A program made the translations under genes and the position numbers. Positions 20,331 through 29,112 of a stretch of DNA of 64,000 nt are shown here, piece by piece. The notes beneath the pieces were generated by a model. The model was not told the origin of the DNA, searched no databases, and saw only the letters and a list, made by a program, of their open reading frames with translations. The DNA is from Elusimicrobia bacterium GWA2_56_46 (GTDB lineage Bacteria > Elusimicrobiota > Elusimicrobia > Elusimicrobiales > UBA9959), in NCBI GenBank assembly GCA_001799575.1, contig MGTT01000020.1, positions 1-64,000 on the forward strand, read 5' to 3'. Each line of letters begins with the position of its first letter. Position 1 is the stretch's first letter.

Positions 20331-20702
20331 TTAGTACAGGATGCTTTTCACTACCTTGAGGATCTCTTCTTTCGTGGAAGGCTTGGTTATGTAGGTCTTG
20401 GCGCCGTAAATTATAGCGTGCTCTATCTCGGTAATACTCCCCTCTATGGTCAGCATGACGACCGGTATGGCCTTGGTGACAGGGTCGGCTTTCAATTTCC
20501 TGCAGGCCGTGAGCCCGTCCATCACCGGCATATGAATATCCAGCATAATGAGGGACGGGAGCTCTTTTTTCGCGAGCTCTACGGCCTCAAGGCCGTTCTC
20601 CGCTTCTATAACTTTATAGCCGGCCTGCTCCAGCAGCCCCGTGAGGATCTTAAGCATCTCATGGTCGTCGTCGGCGATGAGGATTTTACTAACCATGGAC
20701 AT
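20331..20702 (-). CDS. Response regulator receiver protein
   Basis: KILIADDDHEMLKILTGLLEQAGYKVIEAENG, LIMLDIHMPVMDGLTACRKLK. Confidence 0.93.
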   Translation of the reverse strand: MSMVSKILIADDDHEMLKILTGLLEQAGYKVIEAENGLEAVELAKKELPSLIMLDIHMPVMDGLTACRKLKADPVTKAIPVVMLTIEGSITEIEHAIIYGAKTYITKPSTKEEILKVVKSILY

Positions 20703-20721
20703 ATCTCTCCGTCAAAAAACG

Positions 20722-20794
20722 TGCCGCGAGTTGGGATCGAACCAACGACACCTGGTTTTTCAGACCAGTGCTCTACCACTGAGCTACCGCGGCA
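20722..20794 (-). tRNA. tRNA-Phe (GAA)
   Basis: Minus strand TGCCGCGGTAGCTCAGTGGTAGAGCACTGGTCTGAAAAACCAGGTGTCGTTGGTTCGATCCCAACTCGCGGCA folds as a cloverleaf with GAA anticodon. CCA is not encoded and a T-run follows. Confidence 0.95.
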
Positions 20795-20855
20795 TCTGTG
20801 GTATGACTGCAATATCAATATTAGCATTTTTTTGGAAAACTGTTAACGCTCCGCT

Positions 20856-22490
20856 TCAACTCACGTAAAATGTTACCCACCGGTGGGTTATCAACTCATC
20901 TAAAATGTTACCGAACGGTTTTACCGTCCGGGAGGCATCCAGATGACCCTTTCCGCCAAGAGGGAATACGTGATACAAATGCGCACTATCTATAAAAACG
21001 CGAACGGGAAGAAAGAAAAGAGCCGAATACTTGAGCAGGTCAGCCAGACACTCGCCTGCCACAGAAAACATGCCATCCGGGTGATCCGCAAGCCACCTGC
21101 GGAAGTGATCTGCCGCCTCCGTGACCCCATATACCCCAACCGGCTTATACGGATACTGGAGGAGGTCTGGATCGCAGCGCAACGGCCATGGTCAGTACGG
21201 CTGAAGGCAGCACTGCCGCTGTGGTTACCGCATATAAAGCAGAAATGGCCTCTAAGTTCCGAGGAGGAGCGGCTTTTGCTTAACATGAGCGCCGCCACCA
21301 TGGACAGACGGCTGGGACCGTATAAAACCCGCCTCAAGCGCAAGGTGTATGGCAAGACACGACCGGGCCGCTGGCTAAGGCAGGCAATACCTATCCAGAC
21401 AGAATCCTGGAACGTGCCAGAACCGGGGTGGCTGGAATCGGATACAGTCAGTCATTCCGGCCCCAACGCCTTCGGCACTTTCGCCTATAGCTTCAACCAG
21501 GTAGACCTGTTTTCTGGTTGGGTGGAATCGCTGGCCATCTTGGGGAAAAGCGCCGTAAATATTGTACTCGGCGCTGAAATAATGCGGCAAGCTATGCCAT
21601 TCAAGCAGAAAGGCGTGGATACCGATAACGGGGACGAATTTATAAATCATCCCATGAAACGGTATTGCGAGACCAATGACATCCAGCGGTTCCGCAGCCG
21701 CCCCAACAAAAAAGACGACCAGGCGCACATCGAGCAGAAAAACAGTACACACGTGCGGCAGCTTATCGGCTGGGACCGCTATGACACGGAAGAAGCGGTG
21801 GCGGCGATGAACGACCTTTATCGCAATGAGTGGCGCCTATTAACTAACATCTTCCTGCCGTCGGTAAAGCTGGCTAATAAAATACGCATAGGGTCCCGTA
21901 TCAAGCGTGTTTATGGAGAGGCGCAAACGCCTTTGGACAGGCTAAGGGATTCGGGGCTGGGCGACCGGGAGAAAATTGCAGCCCTATACGAGCAGCGCAA
22001 GACCATGAACCCGTTTGAGTTGTCCGAGATTGTTGAGGCCAAATTAATCCGAATATGGAAACTGTCCACACGGGTCAGGCCGAGCCGTGAAGTTCCAGCA
22101 GCGCGGATAAAGCCGAACTGGACACTTGAAATCGGGGATTATCCGCCGTACTGTGTTCCGCGGGTAAGTCAGGATGTAGCTAAAATGCGCAGCGGGCATC
22201 GCAAGGAAAGGATGTTGGGGACATTATGAATTATCAATGGAACGGGTGGCAGGGGAGCCGGATAAGCGGAACCGTCCGGAGGCCGAGCATACGAAGCGCG
22301 GAGGCCGAGGAACGGAGGCGCGGCCACGGTGTGGCCGACGCCGGTTCCGCGTTCCGGGCCCCTGACAGGCCCCGTGAACCCAGCACGGCAGTGCTCAACA
22401 TTATCAACAGTCATCCACAAAGAGAAAAAGAAGCAAAAAGAGAAAGGGGCATGACGACTATGGCTTGGGTAACATTCTTAGATGAGTTGA
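20856..22490 (+). mobile_element. Insertion sequence with DDE/integrase-core transposase
   Basis: Left end TCAACTCACGTAAAATGTTACC (20856) and an internal repeat TCAACTCATCTAAAATGTTACC (20891). The inverted right end is GGTAACATTCTTAGATGAGTTGA (to 22490). Confidence 0.85.
20943..22229 (+). CDS. Transposase, integrase catalytic core (ISNCY/IS481-like)
   Basis: WLESDTVSHSGPNAFGTFAYSFNQVDLFSGWVE, VDTDNGDEFINHPMKRYC, KKDDQAHIEQKNSTHVRQLIGWDRYD. Confidence 0.88.
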   Translation: MTLSAKREYVIQMRTIYKNANGKKEKSRILEQVSQTLACHRKHAIRVIRKPPAEVICRLRDPIYPNRLIRILEEVWIAAQRPWSVRLKAALPLWLPHIKQKWPLSSEEERLLLNMSAATMDRRLGPYKTRLKRKVYGKTRPGRWLRQAIPIQTESWNVPEPGWLESDTVSHSGPNAFGTFAYSFNQVDLFSGWVESLAILGKSAVNIVLGAEIMRQAMPFKQKGVDTDNGDEFINHPMKRYCETNDIQRFRSRPNKKDDQAHIEQKNSTHVRQLIGWDRYDTEEAVAAMNDLYRNEWRLLTNIFLPSVKLANKIRIGSRIKRVYGEAQTPLDRLRDSGLGDREKIAALYEQRKTMNPFELSEIVEAKLIRIWKLSTRVRPSREVPAARIKPNWTLEIGDYPPYCVPRVSQDVAKMRSGHRKERMLGTL

Positions 22491-22594
22491 CACGCGCTCC
22501 TAGTGGATTGACAACGGACGCGGCAATGTACCAGAATAGGAGTTAGCGGCGTAAGTTATAACGTTTGCGCTTTACTCGGAATTCAGGAGGCATC

Positions 22595-22813
22595 ATGTCG
22601 GAAAACAAAAGCGGTGAGATCTTATCGGCTTTCGTGCTCGGCGGGATAATCGGCGCGGCGCTCGGCATCCTTTTCGCCCCGGCAAAAGGCAAGGACACGC
22701 GCGAAAAGATCCACGACTGGGTGGAAGACACCACGGAAAAAGCCAAGGAAAAACTGGAAACGCTGGAAGAAGAGATCAAAAAAAGAAAAGAACAGATCCT
22801 GAAACACAACTGA
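22595..22813 (+). CDS. YtxH domain-containing protein
   Basis: LSAFVLGGIIGAALGILFAPAKGKDTREKIHDWVEDTTEKAKE. Confidence 0.85.
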   Translation: MSENKSGEILSAFVLGGIIGAALGILFAPAKGKDTREKIHDWVEDTTEKAKEKLETLEEEIKKRKEQILKHN

Positions 22814-22902
22814 AAAACAGTAACCAGTAGTTAGCCTGAATCCTGCAGTTGGAAGCGGTTTCCATAGGAAAATCAGGCGGACAGAATTATTCTGCAGGAT
22901 TC

Positions 22903-23010
22903 CCCGCGAAGCGGGCGGCGGGCCCAGCGCTATGCGCGCCTGGCCCGACGAGGTGTATGCCTCCCGGAGGGCGCCCGCTATGCGGGCGGAAAGTTGCAAC
23001 TGCAACTTTC
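22903..23010. repeat. Cluster of consecutive hairpins
   Basis: CCCGCgaaGCGGG, GGGCCcagCGCtatGCGcgcctGGCCC, CCTCCCGGAGG, CGCCCGCtatGCGGGCG and GAAAGTTGCAacTGCAACTTTC in ~110 bp. Confidence 0.65.
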
Positions 23011-23046
23011 AGGTTAGTAACCCGGCAACGATAGCCGAGCCGGACT

Positions 23047-24543
23047 TTATAACCCCGCGGCATTATTGTCGCGGGGTTTTTTGTCGAAAACGGGGCCCAG
23101 CAGCCAGCCAAGGGCGAAAGTCAGCAAAGTGCCTATCACTATCATCCAGCTCCAGCCCAGGGCGAGACGCCCCGTCTCGGAAAGATAAAGGGCCGCGCCC
23201 GCCGCCGCCGCGCTGACGAACATAGCCGCCACGTTGCCGTTATTGGCTCTCCGGCTGGTGAGCAGCCCCAGCAGGAACACGCCGAGCAGGCTGCCCGCGG
23301 TCACGCCGTTTACCTTGTAAGCCAGCCACAGCATCCCTTCCGCGCTGCGGCAGCTGTAGGCGATAAAAGCCAGTACTATGCCGAAAGCCGCCACGCTCAG
23401 GCGGGAAACCAGCAGATAATGCTTCTCCGTCCCGTTTTTTTTCAGGAGGGGGCGGTAAATATCGGTGACGAAAGAAGAAGAAAGAGAACTCAGCGGCGAA
23501 TCTATGCTCGCCATGATGACAGCCATCAGAACAATACCCTTAAGCCCTGCCGGCAGGACATGCGCGGTGAAATGAGAGAGGATCTTGTCGGAGTTGTCCG
23601 GCAGCGGCAGGGCCGGGTTCTGGCTGTAGAACACGAACAGCAGGGTCCCGACCGACAGATACAGCATCAGGAGCGGAATAGTCGCGAAAATGGTGAGGAT
23701 TATAGTTTTTTGACTGGCCTCCCTGGTCTCCAGCGTCAGCAGACGTTGCATAAGTTCCTGGTCGGTGCCGAATGCGGCCATGGAACCGAAAACTCCGTTA
23801 AGAACGGCTATCCACAACACATTGGGATCTTTCAGCCCCCACCCCAGGTTAAACAGCGAAAGCTTTCCGGCCTTGCCGGCGATCTCAGTTATCGCGCCCA
23901 GACCGCCGTTTATGTGGAGGTAAAGATAGGCCAGTGCCACGAACCCGGCCAGGAAAAAGGTAGCGGCCTCAAAAGCGCCCGTCCAGACCACGGCCTTTAT
24001 GCCGCCGAAGCCGATAAAAGCGACGCTTATAAATGTGAAAAAAGCCAGCGTGGCCGGCAGCGGCCACCCCATGATCACCGACACCGCCAGGGAAGCCGCG
24101 TAGAGCCTGAGACCGGAGGCGAAAAGCCTGGTGACGAAAAAGAAAAACGAGCCGGCGTACTGGGTGTTGGCCCCGAACCGGTGTTTGAGAAATTCATAGA
24201 TCGTGGTGCAGTTATATTTGTAGAAAGCCGGGATAAATAGATAGGCGATGATGATCCTGGCCGAAGCCGAACCGATGAAGAACTGCAGATATTGCCAGTT
24301 TTCCCTGAAACCGGCGGCCGGCACGCCCACAATGGTCATGGCGCTGATCTCCGTGGCCACGAATGACAGCGTGGCCGCCCAGACGGGGATCTTGCGCCGG
24401 GCGATAAAATAATCCTGGGTATCGGTTTCGTCCCGGCCCTTTACATAAGAGATCGCCAGCAGAACCACAACCGCCAGGGCCACCCAGGCGTAGTCCGCGA
24501 AACCCAGTGTCGTCAAGCGCTCAAGCGCCGCTGTTTCGTTCAT
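23047..24543 (-). CDS. Sodium:solute symporter (SSS family)
   Basis: ARRKIPVWAATLSFVATEISAMTIVGVPA; ~13 hydrophobic segments; GTDQELMQRLLT. Confidence 0.92.
   Translation of the reverse strand: MNETAALERLTTLGFADYAWVALAVVVLLAISYVKGRDETDTQDYFIARRKIPVWAATLSFVATEISAMTIVGVPAAGFRENWQYLQFFIGSASARIIIAYLFIPAFYKYNCTTIYEFLKHRFGANTQYAGSFFFFVTRLFASGLRLYAASLAVSVIMGWPLPATLAFFTFISVAFIGFGGIKAVVWTGAFEAATFFLAGFVALAYLYLHINGGLGAITEIAGKAGKLSLFNLGWGLKDPNVLWIAVLNGVFGSMAAFGTDQELMQRLLTLETREASQKTIILTIFATIPLLMLYLSVGTLLFVFYSQNPALPLPDNSDKILSHFTAHVLPAGLKGIVLMAVIMASIDSPLSSLSSSFVTDIYRPLLKKNGTEKHYLLVSRLSVAAFGIVLAFIAYSCRSAEGMLWLAYKVNGVTAGSLLGVFLLGLLTSRRANNGNVAAMFVSAAAAGAALYLSETGRLALGWSWMIVIGTLLTFALGWLLGPVFDKKPRDNNAAGL
23053..23082 (+). 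terminator. Rho-independent terminator
   Basis: CCCCGCGgcattattgtCGCGGGG TTTTTT. Confidence 0.8.
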
Positions 24544-24940
24544 GTTTCTTTATCTTTTTCCACTCTACCAGAACCTGTGCCGGGGTCGCCAGCTTCTTGC
24601 CGCCGAAAACGTGCGGATGGCGCCTGACGAGTTTGGCGTTTATGCCGCCGATAACGTCGGCGATGGAAAAACGGCCGGCCTTCCGGGCCAGGGCGCTATG
24701 GAAAACCACCTGCAAAAGTACGTCTCCGAGTTCCTCTTTGAGGTTTTCCCAGTCGTTCTTTTTCACGGCCGCCGCCACTTCCCCGGCCTCTTCTTTCAGG
24801 TATCTTAAAAGCGTTTTATGGGTCTGCCCGCGGTCCCAGGGGCAGCCGTTTTTCCCCAGCAGGATCTCCATGAGCTTAACCAGATCTTCAAAACGGCCGC
24901 TTTTTCCCAGCCTGGCCGCCTCGCCGCGCTTTTTGGTCAT
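24521..24940 (-). CDS. MazG family nucleotide pyrophosphohydrolase
   Basis: FEDLVKLMEILLGKNGCPWDRGQTHKTLLRYLKEEAGEVAAAV... ENLKEELGDVLLQVVFHS. Confidence 0.92.
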   Translation of the reverse strand: MTKKRGEAARLGKSGRFEDLVKLMEILLGKNGCPWDRGQTHKTLLRYLKEEAGEVAAAVKKNDWENLKEELGDVLLQVVFHSALARKAGRFSIADVIGGINAKLVRRHPHVFGGKKLATPAQVLVEWKKIKKHERNSGA

Positions 24941-24998
24941 ATCATCAAATCCGTCAAGTCAATAGACTTCAAAGACTTTAAAAGTATATAATTTTTTA

Positions 24999-25688
24999 AT
25001 GACCGGTACTGCGGAAAACCAGACCAGCGGCGTCCATAACGTTCTTGATAAAGGGTTTGTCCGGCTCGTGGATTTCATGGGCGGAGACCAGCGGGCCGTC
25101 GAATCCGCCAGGGTTTCTTTCGGTTCCGGGTCGAAAGGCGAAGAGAAAGACAAAAAACTGGTGGAATACCTCCTGGCCCACGGCCACCACTCTCCTTTCG
25201 AACACAGCGTTTTCCAGTTCCACGTCAAACTGCCGATTTTCGTGGCCCGGCAATGGATGCGGCACCGGGTAGCTTCTTACAATGAGGTGAGCGCCAGATA
25301 TACCGAAGTCCAGGAAGAATTTTATGTACCGGCCGAATTCCGCGTCCAGGATAAGATAAACCGGCAGGGCTCGGTGAAATCGGGGGCGCTGGACAACAAA
25401 CAGCTTCTGGAGATCTACGTTAAATCACTGGACGCCTCCTACGCGGCCTATCGCCGGCTGCTGGAAAGCGGCGTGGCGCGTGAGATGGCGCGCATGGTTT
25501 TGCCCGTGGCCCAGTACACCCAGTTCCACTGGACCGTGAACGCGCGCAGCCTTATGAATTTTCTGTCTCTCAGGATGGATTCCCACGCCCAGTCTGAGAT
25601 CAGGGAGTACGCCGGCGCCATAGCCGAGATATTCAAGGCCCGGATGCCCTGGACCTGGGAAGCTTTTTTAAAGACCAATAAAAAATGA
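24999..25688 (+). CDS. thyX: FAD-dependent thymidylate synthase
   Basis: RQWMRHRVASYNEVSARYTEV ThyX motif; LPVAQYTQFHWTVNARSLMNFLSLR. Confidence 0.96.
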   Translation: MTGTAENQTSGVHNVLDKGFVRLVDFMGGDQRAVESARVSFGSGSKGEEKDKKLVEYLLAHGHHSPFEHSVFQFHVKLPIFVARQWMRHRVASYNEVSARYTEVQEEFYVPAEFRVQDKINRQGSVKSGALDNKQLLEIYVKSLDASYAAYRRLLESGVAREMARMVLPVAQYTQFHWTVNARSLMNFLSLRMDSHAQSEIREYAGAIAEIFKARMPWTWEAFLKTNKK

Positions 25689-26662
25689 AAGATTCCCGCG
25701 CCGGATTTATGGAGCCAGCCGCAAAAGCCGTTCCCGGACTGCGGCCCGGGCTTTTGGCCTGCGCCTTTGCCGCGCTGCTCTTTCCCGTGCGTCCGGCGCC
25801 GGCGGCGGATCTTCCCCCGCCCGTGACCGTGGGCGAAATTGAGCGAACGATAAAAAAGGACGATCTCGAAGTCGTCACCAGGGTTACAGGGCTTGCCACG
25901 GCCCAGGATACCTACGACGTCTACGCGCCTTTCGACGGCCGCGTCGAAGACGTGATGGTCGAACTTTTCGACCTGGTAGGCGCGGACAGGACGCTGGCCC
26001 GCATGATCTCCACCGATATGGCGGCTCTGCTCGACTCCTCCGGCGAGGCGAACAAAAAACAGACCGAAGAACGCTGGCAGGACGTCTACGACTATTATCC
26101 GATAAAGCCGGAATTCCAGGGGATAGTGACAAACATCTACGCGGAACCCAGAACCAGGATCTCCAAAGGCGACCGGCTGTTCACGGTGGCGAAAAAAGTG
26201 GTCATCCTCGGCAGGAACACGGAAAAGCTTTACTCAGGCCTGGCCCCGGGCATGACCGCCGAACTGGCGTACGCCAAGGACAGCGAGATCAAACTGAAAA
26301 CCAGGCTGGTAAATTTCATGCCCCTGAAAGGCAGCCCTTATTTCAACCGCCTGTGGCTTGAAGTTTCGGCTCTCCAGAGCGGCCTCAGGATCGGCGGGCA
26401 GTTCGACGGCTACCTGCTCGTGGGCAGAAGCGAGAATACCCTGCTTGTCCCCAGAACCTCCCTTTTAGACAGATCCGGCAGGAAATACCTCATTCTGGAA
26501 GTGGAAACGGGACTTGTCACCGAAACCCAGACCGAGATCCTCAGGCCGGGCGCGCATTTTCTGGAACCAAAATATCCTTCGGGCTGGAAAGCGGACGCCG
26601 AAGAAACCAAACCGGCAAAAGCCGCGGGGGAATCCGATGGAAAAAACAAAAAAACCGACTAA
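25685..26662 (+). CDS. HlyD-like periplasmic adaptor/secretion protein
   Basis: Signal peptide, then VYAPFDGRVEDVMVELFDLVGADRTLARMIS, GIVTNIYAEPRTRISKGDRLFTVA. Confidence 0.65.
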   Translation: MKDSRAGFMEPAAKAVPGLRPGLLACAFAALLFPVRPAPAADLPPPVTVGEIERTIKKDDLEVVTRVTGLATAQDTYDVYAPFDGRVEDVMVELFDLVGADRTLARMISTDMAALLDSSGEANKKQTEERWQDVYDYYPIKPEFQGIVTNIYAEPRTRISKGDRLFTVAKKVVILGRNTEKLYSGLAPGMTAELAYAKDSEIKLKTRLVNFMPLKGSPYFNRLWLEVSALQSGLRIGGQFDGYLLVGRSENTLLVPRTSLLDRSGRKYLILEVETGLVTETQTEILRPGAHFLEPKYPSGWKADAEETKPAKAAGESDGKNKKTD

Positions 26663-27335
26663 TATCTTTTCAAGTTTTCTCTTCCTGAAGCTGGACGCCG
26701 CGTTCAGGCGGCTTATCTCCAATGAAAAGATAGCGGCCAAACAGGAGTTCGAGAACATGGTGGGCGCCTGCCAGGAGAAGGTTTTTCTCCGGACTTATAT
26801 GACCACCGGGCTCAGGGCCGACGCCGATATCCTCTTCTGGCGCGTTTCAGACAACCTGGAATATCTCCAGGACATCTGCGCCAAAACTTTCTCGGTGGGC
26901 GTAGGACGCTATTTCCACCCCGTCCATTCCTACCTGGGAGTCTACCACACGGACGAAACCGCCGCGCTGAAAAAAGATCTTGAGTTCGGCTTTCTCCCGA
27001 AGGACACTTTCGGCAGAAACAAATTCATGCTCCTCCACCCGGTTGTAAAATCGCACCTGTGGTACGAACTTTCCGAAGACGAGCGCAGGAAACTGCTCTC
27101 CGACCGGGCGGCGGTGATCTCCAAATACAGGGAGATCCAGGAGAATTTCTTTCAATCTTACGGGCTGGACGAGCAGGAAATGATAGTCACGCGCGAGGCG
27201 CGCCATCTGGACGAACTGATCTCGGCAACCAGGGAACTCCGGGAACAGCGGATCAAGAACTACACAGTGGTAGACAAACCGGTCTTCCTGTGCATAGGCC
27301 GGGATCTCAGGGAAATACTGGATGCGCTCAGTTAA
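26637..27335 (+). CDS. Chlorite dismutase/HemQ-family protein
   Basis: GRNKFMLLHPVVKSHLWYELSEDERRKLL...GLDEQEMIVTREARHLDELISATRELRE resembles the Cld fold family. Confidence 0.75.
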   Translation: MEKTKKPTNIFSSFLFLKLDAAFRRLISNEKIAAKQEFENMVGACQEKVFLRTYMTTGLRADADILFWRVSDNLEYLQDICAKTFSVGVGRYFHPVHSYLGVYHTDETAALKKDLEFGFLPKDTFGRNKFMLLHPVVKSHLWYELSEDERRKLLSDRAAVISKYREIQENFFQSYGLDEQEMIVTREARHLDELISATRELREQRIKNYTVVDKPVFLCIGRDLREILDALS

Positions 27336-27336
27336 C

Positions 27337-27412
27337 AGCAGGGTGTAGGGTAGAGGGTTCAGGGTAAAGAATTTCTTGTCTCTGCACCCTCCACCCTGAA
27401 CCCTAAACCCTG
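27337..27412. repeat. Inverted heptamer arrays (AGGGTTC type)
   Basis: AGGGTGT AGGGTAG AGGGTTC AGGG, centre AAAGAATTTCTT, then ACCCTCC ACCCTGA ACCCTAA ACCCTGA. Confidence 0.75.
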
Positions 27413-27431
27413 ATTTACAAGGAGACATTTT

Positions 27432-28640
27432 ATGAAAACTATCGGACTGATCATGGCCGGGGGCAAGGGCGAACGGCTGTACCCGCTCACCAAGGAACGT
27501 TCCAAACCGGCCGTGCCGTTCGGCGGCAAATACCGCATCATAGACTTCGTGCTTTCCAACTTCATCAATTCCGGCATCTACTCCAATTACGTGCTGGTGC
27601 AGTATATGTCGCAGTCGCTTATCGAGTATCTGCGCTCCACCTGGAACCTGGGCGGCATCACGAAAGAGCACTTCATCACCGTGGTTCCGCCGCAGATGCG
27701 CCTGGGCGAGATGTGGTACCGCGGCACCGCCGACGCCGTCAAGCAGAACCTGAACCTTATCAACGATTACAAACCGGATCTGGTGGCCATCTTCGGCGCC
27801 GACCATATTTACCGCATGGATATCCGCCAGATGATAGACTTTCACGTGGCGAACAGGGCGGACGTTACCGTCTCCGCCCTGACCGTACCCCTCAGGCAGG
27901 CCTCGCGCTTCGGCGCCCTGATGGTGGACGCCAGGAACCGGGTGAACGGCTTCGAGGAGAAACCGAAAAATCCCAAACCCATACCCGGCAACCCGAACGC
28001 GGCCTACGCCTCTATGGGCAACTACATTTTCAGCCACGACGCCCTGGTCAAGATCCTGCACGAGGAATCCGGGGAGAACGCGGCGCTGGATTTCGGCAAG
28101 ACGATCCTGCCCAACATCCACAAACGCTACCGCGTTTTCGCCTATAATTTCGACGCCCAGAAGCTGCCGGGCGTGAAGTCCTACGAGGAGAAGAATTACT
28201 GGCGCGACGTGGGCACCCTGGAGGCTTTCTGGCAGGCGCAGATGGATCTGCTGGGCGCCAAGCCCAAAATGGATCTGAATAACAAACTCTGGCCCATCCA
28301 GGGCTCCAAGCTTACCGCCGCCCCCACCAAGATCATAGAGTCCAATCTGTCGGACTGTCTGCTGGCCGACGGCTGCATCATCAATCAATCCTCCCTGAAG
28401 CGCTGCATTCTCTCCAGCGACGTCATCGTGCACGAAAAATGCCAGCTGGAAGACTGCATTATCATGGACGCCTGCGAGATAAAAGCCGGCTCGCGCCTTA
28501 AGAAAGTGATTATGGACCGGTTCAACACCCTGGAAGCGAAAGCGGCCATAGGCTTCAACCCGGACCAGGACGCCCAGCATTATTACATAGATCCCGACGG
28601 CATCGTAGTCATTCCGCGCGGCATCTCAAAGTGGCAATGA
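27432..28640 (+). CDS. glgC: Glucose-1-phosphate adenylyltransferase
   Basis: MAGGKGERLYPLTKERSKPAVPFGGKYRIIDFVLSNFINSGI, GTADAVKQNL, WRDVGTLEAFWQAQMDLL. Confidence 0.96.
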   Translation: MKTIGLIMAGGKGERLYPLTKERSKPAVPFGGKYRIIDFVLSNFINSGIYSNYVLVQYMSQSLIEYLRSTWNLGGITKEHFITVVPPQMRLGEMWYRGTADAVKQNLNLINDYKPDLVAIFGADHIYRMDIRQMIDFHVANRADVTVSALTVPLRQASRFGALMVDARNRVNGFEEKPKNPKPIPGNPNAAYASMGNYIFSHDALVKILHEESGENAALDFGKTILPNIHKRYRVFAYNFDAQKLPGVKSYEEKNYWRDVGTLEAFWQAQMDLLGAKPKMDLNNKLWPIQGSKLTAAPTKIIESNLSDCLLADGCIINQSSLKRCILSSDVIVHEKCQLEDCIIMDACEIKAGSRLKKVIMDRFNTLEAKAAIGFNPDQDAQHYYIDPDGIVVIPRGISKWQ

Positions 28641-29077
28641 CCGTAAACGTATTTTTCAGGGCGCGGGCCGGCGCGCGCGTGACAAGACTCCGGCCCCCGC
28701 TGAAAAAAGCCGTTATTTCCGCCCTCGGCGCCAAAAAGGCCGGAGGAGAGCTCAACCTGGTGCTGGTCGGAGACGCGGAGATAAAGCGGCTTAACAAAAC
28801 TTTCCTTTCGCATACCGGCGTCACCGACGTTCTGGCTTTCAGCCACCCCAGGCCGGTTTTCCCGCGCGGGCGCGAAACGCCGCCTTTCGGAGACGTTTAT
28901 ATCTGTCTTCCGCAGGCGCGGCGCCAGGCGGCAAAACTGGGCCACAGCCTGGAAACGGAACTGCTCATTCTGACGGTTCACGGAACGCTTCATCTCGCCG
29001 GAATGGACGACTCCTCCCCCTCCCGGCGCAGGGCAATGAACGAGAAAACCGTACGCATCCTCAAAAAACTAATATAA
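28637..29077 (+). CDS. ybeY: Endoribonuclease YbeY
   Basis: NLVLVGDAEIKRLNKTFLSHTGVTDVLAFSHP...ILTVHGTLHLAGMDD. Confidence 0.88.
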   Translation: MTVNVFFRARAGARVTRLRPPLKKAVISALGAKKAGGELNLVLVGDAEIKRLNKTFLSHTGVTDVLAFSHPRPVFPRGRETPPFGDVYICLPQARRQAAKLGHSLETELLILTVHGTLHLAGMDDSSPSRRRAMNEKTVRILKKLI

Positions 29078-29112
29078 TCCACCCCTCGTAATCTGGTAAA
29101 ATTATACTAATG

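Noticed and set aside
20606-20868. Small ORFs across the tRNA region (20606..20827 -, 20641..20868 +)
   Set aside because: They translate through the tRNA-Phe gene and the response-regulator start; not credible genes.
26847-28580. 577-aa minus-strand ORF
   Set aside because: Shadow ORF antisense to the Cld-family gene and glgC, both strongly supported; the translation is low-complexity and spans an intergenic repeat.
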